Shown: positions 7,837-16,087 of the stretch, in pieces
How the letters are laid out: every line of letters starts with the position of its first letter
Position numbering within the stretch: the stretch's first letter is position 1
Source: Pseudomonas sp. GV085
Lineage (GTDB): Bacteria; Pseudomonadota; Gammaproteobacteria; Pseudomonadales; Pseudomonadaceae
DNA length: 64,000 nucleotides
Assembly: GCF_003050925.1 (NCBI RefSeq)
Contig: NZ_QAOV01000012.1
Location: 124,001 to 188,000, forward strand
Direction: 5' to 3'
Translations under genes and position numbers: made by a program
Notes under the pieces: model-generated
Databases searched by the model: none
Told to the model about the DNA's origin: nothing
What the model saw: the letters and a program-made list of their open reading frames with translations, nothing else

Positions 7837-9033
7837 ATGGTTTTTTTCACTCGCTCGATGGTCTTGCTGATGGCGCTGGCGCTCACCACCGGATGCGAAA
7901 GACAGGGTGCACCGCCGCTGGATCAACAGCTTTACGTCTGGCAGCGGCAGTGGACGCCGGCCCACGACGCTGCCCTCAGGGACAGCCGCGCCGACTTTTC
8001 GACGTTGCGGGTGCTGGCCTTGCAGGCTTTCCCCAACGCAGGCTGGAGTCGGGCCCGAATTGACCCGGCACTGCTCAAGCGTGATGGCCGGCCGGTGATT
8101 GCGGTGGTTCGCCTGGATGGGCAGCTCAAGGAGCTGGATCAGGACGAGGTCACTGCGCAGATCCAGCAGGTGATCAGCGATTGGCAGGGACAGGGGTTGA
8201 ACCTCACCGGCGTGGAAATCGACCACGACGCCGGTAATGCCCGGCTACCGGCGTACCGCGAGTTTCTCGCGCATTTGCGCGAAGCGTTGCCGTCTTCGCT
8301 GCCGCTGAGCATCACGGCGTTGCCGTCCTGGCTCGGCAGCCGCGAGCTGCCAGCGCTGTTATCCACAGTCGACAGCAGCGTGCTGCAGGTGCACGCGGTG
8401 AGCGATCCGCGTCGCGGTTTATTTGATGCCGATCAGGCCCGGCAATGGGCGAAGACCTGGAGCCGCGTCACAACAAAACCTTTCTTTCTGGCGCTGCCGG
8501 CTTATGGCGTGGCGTTGCTGCCGTCGGTGGGCGGCGCGCCTGTGGTGGAAAGCGAAGTGACGGTGGAGCGTGCAGGCCAGCGTCGGGAATTACTCGCCGA
8601 CCCGCAGACGTTGCGCACCCTCGGCACCGAGTTGCGTGCCGATCCACCGAAACATCTGGCGGGCCTGATCTGGTTTCGCCTGCCATTGGCCAACGACCGC
8701 CGGGCCTGGAGCTTGACCACCTTGCGCGCCGTGGTGCGTGGTGATGTCCTCAGCAGTCAATTGATACTGCAACTCTCGGCTGACAATGGCCTCTATGACA
8801 TTGGCATCGGCAACCGGGGCAATCTCGACAGTACCTGGCCCGAACGTCTGACCCTGGCGGTCAGTGATTGTGAAGGGGCCGATGCCCTGGCCGGTTACGC
8901 GTTGCAACAGAGCCCGGATCTGCTTACTTTCACCCGCCTGCGCGACGGTCGAATACCGGCCGGCGGACAACGTGCCATTGGTTGGGCTCGTTGCGCACAC
9001 ATTGATCAAGGAGGTTCGAATGTTCACCCGTAA
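7837..9033 (+). CDS. DUF3142-domain lipoprotein
   Basis: An exported protein of 398 aa with no function known to me. The start at 7837 follows AGGA at 7821 and gives a lipoprotein-like signal (MVFFTRSMVLLMALALTTGC); an internal ATG at 7858 is also possible. The mature part resembles the DUF3142 family: LYVWQRQWTP near the start, then VEIDHDAGNARLPAYREFLA and LSITALPSWLG, reminiscent of a TIM-barrel hydrolase-like fold (tentative). Its last 14 bases overlap the next gene, so the two are an operon and probably function together at the envelope. Confidence 0.8.
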   Translation: MVFFTRSMVLLMALALTTGCERQGAPPLDQQLYVWQRQWTPAHDAALRDSRADFSTLRVLALQAFPNAGWSRARIDPALLKRDGRPVIAVVRLDGQLKELDQDEVTAQIQQVISDWQGQGLNLTGVEIDHDAGNARLPAYREFLAHLREALPSSLPLSITALPSWLGSRELPALLSTVDSSVLQVHAVSDPRRGLFDADQARQWAKTWSRVTTKPFFLALPAYGVALLPSVGGAPVVESEVTVERAGQRRELLADPQTLRTLGTELRADPPKHLAGLIWFRLPLANDRRAWSLTTLRAVVRGDVLSSQLILQLSADNGLYDIGIGNRGNLDSTWPERLTLAVSDCEGADALAGYALQQSPDLLTFTRLRDGRIPAGGQRAIGWARCAHIDQGGSNVHP

Positions 9034-11137
9034 CTGGCCGCGTCATTTGCTTTGCCTGAGCCTCAGCCTGCCATTGGGTTCGGCACTGGCCTGCGGCCCG
9101 GACTTCCCCATGCGTCTGCTGGATAACCGAGGCCAGTCGCTGGCGGAACTGCCGGAAGGCAACTTCCGCTTCGAGATCAGCCGCCTCGGCCACGCCATCA
9201 ACGGGTTGAAGAACGTGACCGCTGGCGCCAGCTACGCGGATGAACCTGACCCGGTAGCGCTGCGCGATCAGGCCGAGCAGGCCGGACTTTCCGCTGAGCA
9301 ACAAGTGTTGGTGAAACACCTGCGCAGCCTGACGGATGCCCGCCAGGTTGAAACCCAAGGGGCGCAACTGCCGCCCGAACTCAAATTGTACCTGGCGGGT
9401 GCCGTGGCATTTGGCGCGGGTGATCCTGCCTTGGCCGCCGGGTATTTCAAGAAAGTGCTGGCTTTGCCCGCCGAGCAAAGGGCCTCGCGCAGTACCTGGG
9501 CGGCTTACTCGCTGGGGCGTGCATTGTTCGCTATGAGCGTCGAAGCCGATGCGGCCCCGGATCTGCTCGAACAATCGCGCAAGGCCTTTGAGCAAACCCG
9601 GCAGCTGAGCATCGACGGCTTCAGCGATCCACTGGAACTGGGCGTCGCCAGCCTCGGCGAAGAAGCCCGGGTGGTGCGCACCGCCGGCGACTGGAACCGC
9701 GCCATCGAGCTGTACGCGACGCAGAATCTGCATGGCTCCGCGGTGGGCTACACCTCGTTGAAGCTGTTGATGGCGGGCCTGATGACGCTGCCGGAGGATC
9801 AAGTGGCCGAGTTGCTCAAGGGGCAGCCCGTGCAGCAGTTGGTGACCGCGTCGCTGATCAGCCGGTTGGGTTGGTCGTTTGGCGACCAACCTGCCAACGA
9901 ACAAAAAATGATCAAGCTGCTGCAAAACAGCACCCGCGGCAGTCTCGAAAACGCCGATCGTCTGGCGGCGATGAATTATCAACAGGGCGATTACGCCAGC
10001 GCCAAGGCTTTCCTCGAACATGCCGGCGATGGCGGGTTGGCCTGGTGGTTGCGGGCAAAACTGGCGGTGCGCGAGGGCGATAAAACCGCGGCCGCCGCAG
10101 CCTATGCCAAAGCGGCCCAGGCCTTCCCGCAGAATGAGTCCTGGGGCGAGCGACGGACCCCGGACTACGATTACGGAACGCTTCAGCCCAAATGCCGGGT
10201 CGAGGGTGAAAGTGCGATCCTGGCCTTGCAACGCGGGGATTACCTGCAAGCCTTCGATCAGCTGTATCGCAGCCAAAGCATTTACTGGTTCGATGCCGCC
10301 ACCATTGCCGAGCGAGTGTTGACCCTCGAAGAACTCAAGCACTACGTCGACACACAAGTGCCGGCCCCGCCGCCGCTCAGCCAGCAGGACCGCGACAACT
10401 ACGTGCCTTTGCCGGTGGCGGCGAGCCTGCGCAATCTGCTGGGGCGGCGTTTGTTGCGCGAGGGGCATTACGAGCAAGCACCGGCGTACTTCGACAATGA
10501 CGGCTTGCGGCACAAGGCCAAACTGTATGGCGAGCAACGTATGGCGGCTGATTCAGCCTGGTGGCCGACCCGTCGCGCCGCTGCGCTGTTCAATGCGGCC
10601 TGGACGGCCCGCGAGTGGGGCATGGACATCCTGGGCTACGAAATGGCGCCGGATTACGCCACGTTCGGCGGTAACTATATGCTTGAAAACGCCGAACTGA
10701 AGGTCGGTCCATTGGTGGCCGAGGACGAAGTGAAGCGTCAGCAAGCCAGTGCTGCCCAGCCTGATCAGCGTTACCACTATCGCTTCGTGGCCACGGCGCT
10801 GGCGAGCAAGGCGGCGGATAACTTGCCTCACACCAGTCAGGCGTTTGCCGCGGTGCTGTGTGAGGCGTCGGGGTGGAACAGCAGCCTCGAGGAGCAACGC
10901 GCGATTTATCAGCGTTATGTCAGAGAAGGGCCATACGTGGAATGGGCCGCTGATTTCGGCCACCAGTGCCCGTATCCCGACTTTGAAAACGCCAACAAAC
11001 GCTACGTGACCCAAGTCACCGACGCTGCGCGTTCGGCGTTGCGCCCGTACAAGACGCCGTTGCAGGTTGGTAGCGTACTGGCGGTCGCGGCAGGCGCGCT
11101 GTTGATGTTCACGCGTCGCCGCCGCAAGGCGCAGTGA
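9020..11137 (+). CDS. Exported protein with helical (TPR-like) repeats, unknown function
   Basis: 705 aa. The ATG at 9020 has an excellent AAGGAGG 5 bases upstream and lies inside the end of the DUF3142 gene. A signal peptide (about 1-24, ending GSALA-C) is followed by CGPDFPMRLLDN. Residues about 120-480 are Ala/Leu-rich helical pairs of TPR type (LAAGYFKKVLALPAEQRA; AAAAAYAKAAQAFPQN). A single C-terminal membrane segment followed by RRRRK (about 675-705) suggests an inner-membrane anchor with the bulk in the periplasm. I do not recognise a named family. Its coupling to the DUF3142 lipoprotein is the best functional hint. Confidence 0.8.
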   Translation: MFTRNWPRHLLCLSLSLPLGSALACGPDFPMRLLDNRGQSLAELPEGNFRFEISRLGHAINGLKNVTAGASYADEPDPVALRDQAEQAGLSAEQQVLVKHLRSLTDARQVETQGAQLPPELKLYLAGAVAFGAGDPALAAGYFKKVLALPAEQRASRSTWAAYSLGRALFAMSVEADAAPDLLEQSRKAFEQTRQLSIDGFSDPLELGVASLGEEARVVRTAGDWNRAIELYATQNLHGSAVGYTSLKLLMAGLMTLPEDQVAELLKGQPVQQLVTASLISRLGWSFGDQPANEQKMIKLLQNSTRGSLENADRLAAMNYQQGDYASAKAFLEHAGDGGLAWWLRAKLAVREGDKTAAAAAYAKAAQAFPQNESWGERRTPDYDYGTLQPKCRVEGESAILALQRGDYLQAFDQLYRSQSIYWFDAATIAERVLTLEELKHYVDTQVPAPPPLSQQDRDNYVPLPVAASLRNLLGRRLLREGHYEQAPAYFDNDGLRHKAKLYGEQRMAADSAWWPTRRAAALFNAAWTAREWGMDILGYEMAPDYATFGGNYMLENAELKVGPLVAEDEVKRQQASAAQPDQRYHYRFVATALASKAADNLPHTSQAFAAVLCEASGWNSSLEEQRAIYQRYVREGPYVEWAADFGHQCPYPDFENANKRYVTQVTDAARSALRPYKTPLQVGSVLAVAAGALLMFTRRRRKAQ

Positions 11138-11140
11138 GGT

Positions 11141-11770
11141 TCAAGCCTGTTGCACAAAGGTCAGCCGCACGGCGAAACCGATCAACAGGCTGCCGAACAA
11201 CCATTGTTGCAGGCGCTGGGCCGAAGGGCTGCGTTGCAGCCAACGGCCCAGTGCCGCACCGACCAGGGCGTAAGCACTGTCGAACAGCAAACCGACACCG
11301 ACCAGCACCACGCCCAACGTCGCAAATTGCCCGAGCACCGGTCCGGCCTCTGGGTTGATGAATTGCGGTAGCAGCACCGAGCAGAACAACAGTGCCTTGG
11401 GGTTGAGCAGGTTGGTCAACAGTCCGCGTCGGATGGCTGCGCCCCAGCGCGGTTTTTCGCCGGTTGTGTCAGTGCCGGTCAAGCTCGGCAGCATCGTGGT
11501 TCGCAGGCACTGAATGCCGATCCACAGCAAGTACGCGGCGCCTGCCAGGCGCACCACATCGAAGGTCCAGGGCGCCGCCTTGAACAGTGCTGCCAGCCCC
11601 AGTGCCGCCAATGCCACATGACAACCCCGGGCGATGCCCAAACCCACGGCCGTGGCCAGCGCGGCACCTTTGCCCTGGCGGGCACCGGTCTGCAACAGCA
11701 GGATCATGTCAGGCCCCGGCAACAGATAGACCACCGCCAGTGCCATGAAAAACAGCCAGAGTCCTTCCAC
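11141..11770 (-). CDS. LysE/RhtB-family amino-acid exporter
   Basis: Inner-membrane exporter of 209 aa with six predicted helices and the signature VVYLLPGPDMILLLQTGARQ near the N-terminus. The family exports basic amino acids, homoserine or threonine. The GTG at 11770 is preferred because GGGGTG lies 6 bases upstream and the first helix starts at once; an ATG at 11782 would add four residues. It is divergent from an Lrp-family gene, the classic arrangement in which the regulator senses an amino acid and turns on the exporter (known for the family, inferred here). It converges with the preceding exported-protein gene, with only 3 bases between stops. Confidence 0.92.
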   Translation of the reverse strand: MEGLWLFFMALAVVYLLPGPDMILLLQTGARQGKGAALATAVGLGIARGCHVALAALGLAALFKAAPWTFDVVRLAGAAYLLWIGIQCLRTTMLPSLTGTDTTGEKPRWGAAIRRGLLTNLLNPKALLFCSVLLPQFINPEAGPVLGQFATLGVVLVGVGLLFDSAYALVGAALGRWLQRSPSAQRLQQWLFGSLLIGFAVRLTFVQQA

Positions 11771-11915
11771 GTTGCACCCCATTCGTTGTCGATTCGGTGG
11801 TGCCAGTCTAGGGCTGAAGGGCAGGGCAGGTGCTTGCGTTGTCGGCTTCTATCGGGCGCCGTATTGGCATAATCTGCCACTTTCTTTCGCTCGAACCATC
11901 TGGATCTGCCAAACC

Positions 11916-12389
11916 ATGAAACTCGACGCCTATGACCGCAAGATTCTCGCCGCGCTGCAACGGGATGGACGCCTGAGCAATGTGCAACTGGCAGACGAGA
12001 TCGGCCTGTCGGCGTCACCCTGCTTGCGCCGGGTGCGGATGCTTGAAGACGCGGGGGTGATTCGCGGCTACCAGGCCAATCTGGATCGCGATGAGGTGGG
12101 GTTAGGGCTGACGGTGTTTGTCGGAGTCAAGGTCGAGCGTCATAACGACGAACAAGCCGAAAGCTTTCGCCTGGCGGTGACGGCATTACCCGAGGTGATT
12201 TCGGCGTTTCTGGTGTCAGGGGAGTCGGATTTTCTGCTGCAGGTGGTGGTGCCGGACTTGCGTGCCTATGACCGGTTTCTCACCGGGCGTTTGTTGAAGC
12301 TGCCGGGAGTGAGCGATATCCGCAGCAATTTTGCGATTCATACGGTGAAGGCGCCGGGGGCGTTGCCGTTGGAGCATTTGCCGCTCTAG
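11916..12389 (+). CDS. Lrp/AsnC-family transcriptional regulator
   Basis: 157 aa. The N-terminal HTH (MKLDAYDRKILAALQRDGRL, then NVQLADEIGLSASPCLRRVR) is joined to an AsnC ligand-binding RAM domain (about 65-150, with VSGESDFLLQVVVPDL). The ATG at 11916 begins exactly at the family's usual N-terminus. An upstream open frame reaches into the divergent LysE promoter and is not used. The intergenic space to the LysE start is 145 bases and probably holds the shared operator. Likely a local, amino-acid-responsive regulator of the exporter. Confidence 0.93.
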   Translation: MKLDAYDRKILAALQRDGRLSNVQLADEIGLSASPCLRRVRMLEDAGVIRGYQANLDRDEVGLGLTVFVGVKVERHNDEQAESFRLAVTALPEVISAFLVSGESDFLLQVVVPDLRAYDRFLTGRLLKLPGVSDIRSNFAIHTVKAPGALPLEHLPL

Positions 12390-12404
12390 ACCGAGTCGTC
12401 TGCA

Positions 12405-12486
12405 TCGTCGGAACGCCGCCCGGAGCAAGCCCGCTCCCACAGGTACAACGCAAACCTTGTGGGAGCGAGCCTGCTCGCGAATGCGA
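12405..12486. repeat. REPIN (inverted REP pair)
   Basis: Two inverted REP units: a degenerate arm ending GCCCGCTCCCACAG and a consensus arm TGTGGGAGCGAGCCTGCTCG (from 12459), about 16 bases apart. It lies between the convergent Lrp and lpd3 genes and carries the GTCGGAACGCCGCCCGGAGC flank also seen at 23590. Confidence 0.85.
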
Positions 12487-12514
12487 TAGATCAGTCACTG
12501 CAACTCTTCAGGTC

Positions 12515-13915
12515 TTACATCTGCGTCGCCATCCCCTCCACATCCATCGCCGCCTGGCGCAAGGCCTCGGAGCGGGTCGGGTGTGGGTGGCAGGTCAGGG
12601 CGATGTCTTCGGCCGAGGCGCTGAACTCCATGGCCACGCAATACTCGCCAATCATTTCACTGACGCTCGGGCCGACCAGATGCACGCCCAGGACTTCGTC
12701 CGTGCGCTCATCGGCCAGCACTTTGGCGAAGCCTTCGGTTTCGTGGTTGATCTTCGCCCGGCTGTTGGCGGTGAAGGGAAACTTGCCGACCTTGTACGCG
12801 CGGCCTTCAGCCTTGAGCTGCTCTTCGGTCTTGCCGACACTGGCCAGTTCCGGTCTGGTGTAGACCACACTGGGGATCAGGTTGTAATTGACCTCGCCCG
12901 CCTTGCCGACGATCTGCTCGACGCAGGCCATGGCTTCGTCCTCGGCCTTGTGGGCGAGCATGGGGCCCGAAGTCACGTCGCCAATCACCCAGACCCCGGC
13001 GGCTTCGGTTCGATGACCCTTGTTGGCGAGCATGCCGCGTTTGTCCGTCGCGAGGCCGACATTCTCCAGGCCCAGGCCCTGGGTATAAGGCCGGCGCCCG
13101 ATGGCCACCAGTACGTAATCGGCTTCCAGCAACTCGGCAGCACCGCCTGCGGCAGGCTCGATGCTGAGCTGCACACCGGAGGCGGAGGTGGTGGCGCTGG
13201 TCACTTTTGAACTCAATTTGAAACTCAAGCCTTGCTTGCTCAGGGAACGCTGCAGGGTTTTGCCGGCTTCGATGTCCACGCCGGGGCAGATCCGGTCGAG
13301 AAACTCGACCACCGTTACCTGCGCCCCCAGGCGCCGCCATACCGAACCCAGCTCAAGACCGATCACGCCAGCGCCGATCACCACCAGATGCTTGGGCACT
13401 TCGGTCAGCGCCAGGGCGCCGGTGGAGTCGAGTATGCGTTTGTTATCGATGTCCACGCCGGGCAGGGGCGTGGGCTCGGAACCGGTGGCGATGATGATGT
13501 CCTTGGCGCTCAGTTCGGTCTTGCCACCGGCGCTATCGGTCACCGTGACTTTGCCCGGCCCGTCGATGTGGCCCCAGCCCTTGATCCAGTCGACTTTGTT
13601 TTTGCGGAAAAGAAACTCGATGCCCTTGGTCAGCCCGGTAACGCTTTCATCCTTTTGCTTCATCATTTGGGCGAGGTTGAGGCTGGGTTTGACGTCGATC
13701 CCCAGGTTGGCAAATTCCGCGCCCATGGCCGCGTCGTACAGTTCGGAGGCATGCAGTAATGCCTTGGATGGCATGCAGCCGACGTTCAGGCAGGTGCCGC
13801 CGAGTGTGGCGCGTCCTTCCACGCAGGCCGCCTTCAGACCCAGTTGTCCGGCGCGGATCGCTGCGTTGTAACCGCCCGGGCCTGCGCCGAGTATCACGAC
13901 GTCATAAGTGCTCAT
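12515..13915 (-). CDS. lpd3: Dihydrolipoyl dehydrogenase (stand-alone, Lpd3 type)
   Basis: FAD-dependent pyridine nucleotide-disulfide oxidoreductase, 466 aa, which reoxidises dihydrolipoamide of 2-oxoacid dehydrogenase complexes or the glycine system with NAD+. N-terminal FAD site VVILGAGPGGYNAAIRAGQL; redox-active cysteines in GGTCLNVGCMPSK; NAD site VVIGAGVIGLELGSV; C-terminal dimer-interface motif LTCHPHPTRSEAL with the catalytic His. The start at 13915 (MSTYDVVILG) is the family start. The gene stands alone, unlike lpdG (sucAB) or lpdV (bkd). The sequence resembles the P. putida LPD-3 type as I remember it. A palindrome at 13971-13984 lies in its promoter region. Confidence 0.95.
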   Translation of the reverse strand: MSTYDVVILGAGPGGYNAAIRAGQLGLKAACVEGRATLGGTCLNVGCMPSKALLHASELYDAAMGAEFANLGIDVKPSLNLAQMMKQKDESVTGLTKGIEFLFRKNKVDWIKGWGHIDGPGKVTVTDSAGGKTELSAKDIIIATGSEPTPLPGVDIDNKRILDSTGALALTEVPKHLVVIGAGVIGLELGSVWRRLGAQVTVVEFLDRICPGVDIEAGKTLQRSLSKQGLSFKLSSKVTSATTSASGVQLSIEPAAGGAAELLEADYVLVAIGRRPYTQGLGLENVGLATDKRGMLANKGHRTEAAGVWVIGDVTSGPMLAHKAEDEAMACVEQIVGKAGEVNYNLIPSVVYTRPELASVGKTEEQLKAEGRAYKVGKFPFTANSRAKINHETEGFAKVLADERTDEVLGVHLVGPSVSEMIGEYCVAMEFSASAEDIALTCHPHPTRSEALRQAAMDVEGMATQM

Positions 13916-13970
13916 GGATGTACTCCTGGATCGAAAGGGGAAGGATCGGTAAAAGTAGTTCCCGGATAAA

Positions 13971-13984
13971 ATTACGAACGTAAT
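13971..13984. promoter_or_regulatory. Palindrome upstream of lpd3
   Basis: ATTACG-AA-CGTAAT, with perfect 6-bp arms, lies 56 bases upstream of the lpd3 start and about 145 bases upstream of the divergent SPFH operon. It is a candidate operator for a dimeric repressor of lpd3; no specific regulator can be named. Confidence 0.4.
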
Positions 13985-14077
13985 ATGTGCGTTCTGCCGC
14001 ATTTCGGTCAAGGCTTCAGGTAAGCGACAGGTTGGGCATCTTTAGATGGCGCGCTTGAATACGGAAATTTCACCATT

Positions 14078-14096
14078 TTCGTTATATCGTAACGAA
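14078..14096. promoter_or_regulatory. Palindromic operator before the SPFH/P1B-ATPase operon
   Basis: TTCGTTA-TATCG-TAACGAA has perfect 7-bp arms and ends 32 bases before the first gene's ATG, a position suited to repression or promoter remodelling. Its core GTTATATCGTAAC resembles the Zur-box core found at 28597 (GTTATAGTATAAC), differing at three positions, one of them central. A Zur- or Fur-family regulator is therefore a candidate but not proven. Confidence 0.5.
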
Positions 14097-14128
14097 TTGT
14101 CCTGTAAGCGAAGACACTCTGGGGTGGT

Positions 14129-16087
14129 ATGCAAGTCGATCTCGATGTTGATGAAGCGCCGTTAGCCGGGTTGCCGCGCTTTCAGCAGGCGTTCATTCAA
14201 GGGCGGCGTTTGCGGCGGTTCGCCATCGGTGCGGGCGTATTCGCGACGGTGGGTGTGCTGCTGGCGCTTTTTGCCGGGCTGTTTTTCTCGCAAACACTGT
14301 GGCCGGCGTTGCTGCTGAACCTGAGCGCTGCGTCTGTGGTGTTGATGGCCGGTTTGCAATCGGCCTGGTGGGTAACCCAGTGGCGTGTCCGCGCCATGAA
14401 TCCCGTAGTGCCGGTGGTGGTTGTCGACGAGTCTGTCGCACCCTCGGGGTGGTATGAACGTTTGCTGGACCGGATCAGCCGGCAATCGCAGCACCTGGTC
14501 GGGCAAATCGGTGCGCCAACGTTGTGGCTTGGCTGCTGGGCATTGTTGGCGGTATTGGGCATCGAACAAGCCTGGAACCTCACGTTGCCCCCGGCAGCGC
14601 TGGGCCTGTCGGCCAATGTCGGGGCGGCGTGCTTCTTGTTGTTGGCGTTTGGCCTGTTGGTGATGGAACGCCATCTGGCGCAGGAAAACACCGCGCAATG
14701 GCCTGAAGCCGCTACGTTGGCGCAATTGATCCGTGTGGCGATCATCTGCCTGGTGCTCGGTGCTTTTTGTCTGTTGTTTGCCGATGAAACCTCGTTATGG
14801 CCTGTACGTCTGGCAGTGTTGATCGGTCTGCTGCCGGGGCTGGTGGCGGCGGAGCTGTTGCTGCGCGCGCTGTTGTCATTGTTCAGCCCGCGCCGCGAAC
14901 GTCTTGAGCCGGAGCTACTGGCGCGCAGTTTTGTCGCCGACATGCTGCGCTGGCCACCACAGCCTTTGCTGGCGTTGCAGCACGAATTGCATAACCGCTT
15001 CGGCATCGACCTGCGGCAGATCTGGGCCTTCTCTTACATGCGTCGGGCGTTCCTGCCGGTGTTGGCAGTGGTTTCGCTGGTTGGCTGGTCGCTGACCGGC
15101 ATTCACCAAATTGCCCTGCAAGAGCGTGGAATCTACGAGCGCTTCGGCAAGCCGGTGGAGGTGTTCGGCCCAGGTTTGCATATGGGCTTGCCATGGCCAT
15201 TGGGCCGGGTGTTGAGCGTCGAGAATGGCGTGGTTCACGAATTGGCCACCAGTGTTGGCGAAACTTCGCCCCCTGCTCAGGCCGACCCCGCCGAAGGTCC
15301 GGCCCCGGCGATTGCCAACCGCTTGTGGGACGCCAGCCATGTGAACGACAAATCCCAGGTGATTGCCAGCAGCCGAGCCGACAAGCAGAGCTTTCAGATC
15401 GTCAACATGGACGTGCGCTTCGTCTATCGCATCGGTCTGAGCGATCAGGCGGCGTTGTCTGCGACCTATAACAGCGCCGATGTGCCGATGTTGATTCGCA
15501 GCACTGCCAGCCGAGTCCTGGTTCACGACTTCGCCTCGCGCACCCTCGATGGTTTGCTGGGTGAGGACAGGGTAGGGCTGGCCGAAGAGATCGGCCGCGC
15601 GGTGCAGGCGGACCTGCAAAAACTCGATAGCGGCGTGGAAATTCTCGCCACGGTGGTCGAAGCAATTCACCCTCCGGCCGGTGCAGCCAATGCCTATCAC
15701 GGCGTGCAAGCGGCGCAGATTGGCGCGCAAGCCTTGATCGCCCGTGAACGCGGCGCCGCCGCCGAGGCCACCAATCAGGCGCAGTTGCAGGCCAGCATCG
15801 CCCGCGATCAGGCGACAGCCAGCGCCCGTGAGATCAATGCTGGTGCCGAGGCCGCGGACCTGAAATTCAACGCCGAGCAAAAAGCCTATGCCAGCGCTGG
15901 CCAGGCCTTCGTGCTGGAGCAGTATTTCAGCCAGTTGTCCCAGGGTTTGGCCAACGCCAAATTGCTGGTTCTCGATCATCGACTGGGCGGCAGCAGCAAC
16001 GCGCCAACCATCGACCTCCGTACGTTCACGCTGCCGGTTGACCCTGCGCCGTCGCGTAAAACCGCTCAGCCAGGAGCTGCCAATTGA
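14129..16087 (+). CDS. SPFH-domain (HflK-like) protein with a large multi-helix N-terminus
   Basis: 652 aa. Unlike E. coli HflK (about 420 aa, one membrane helix), the first ~330 residues contain about seven predicted membrane segments (about 32-53, 57-80, 129-150, 157-177, 198-217, 226-248, 312-330). An SPFH/band-7 domain follows (ALQERGIYERFGKPVEVFGP; FQIVNMDVRFVYRIG), then an Ala/Glu/Gln-rich coiled coil (about 545-610). It is the first gene of a four-gene operon and shares TTGA with the next. SPFH proteins assemble rings or scaffolds in membranes and modulate partners such as FtsH. Here the partner is probably the P1B ATPase (inference). Confidence 0.88.
   Translation: MQVDLDVDEAPLAGLPRFQQAFIQGRRLRRFAIGAGVFATVGVLLALFAGLFFSQTLWPALLLNLSAASVVLMAGLQSAWWVTQWRVRAMNPVVPVVVVDESVAPSGWYERLLDRISRQSQHLVGQIGAPTLWLGCWALLAVLGIEQAWNLTLPPAALGLSANVGAACFLLLAFGLLVMERHLAQENTAQWPEAATLAQLIRVAIICLVLGAFCLLFADETSLWPVRLAVLIGLLPGLVAAELLLRALLSLFSPRRERLEPELLARSFVADMLRWPPQPLLALQHELHNRFGIDLRQIWAFSYMRRAFLPVLAVVSLVGWSLTGIHQIALQERGIYERFGKPVEVFGPGLHMGLPWPLGRVLSVENGVVHELATSVGETSPPAQADPAEGPAPAIANRLWDASHVNDKSQVIASSRADKQSFQIVNMDVRFVYRIGLSDQAALSATYNSADVPMLIRSTASRVLVHDFASRTLDGLLGEDRVGLAEEIGRAVQADLQKLDSGVEILATVVEAIHPPAGAANAYHGVQAAQIGAQALIARERGAAAEATNQAQLQASIARDQATASAREINAGAEAADLKFNAEQKAYASAGQAFVLEQYFSQLSQGLANAKLLVLDHRLGGSSNAPTIDLRTFTLPVDPAPSRKTAQPGAAN

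Noticed and set aside
8930..10537. 535-codon minus-strand open frame opposite the TPR-like protein gene
   Set aside because: High-GC shadow frame: no ribosome site or domain, His/Gln/Arg-rich composition, and the plus-strand gene has a signal peptide and strong ribosome site.
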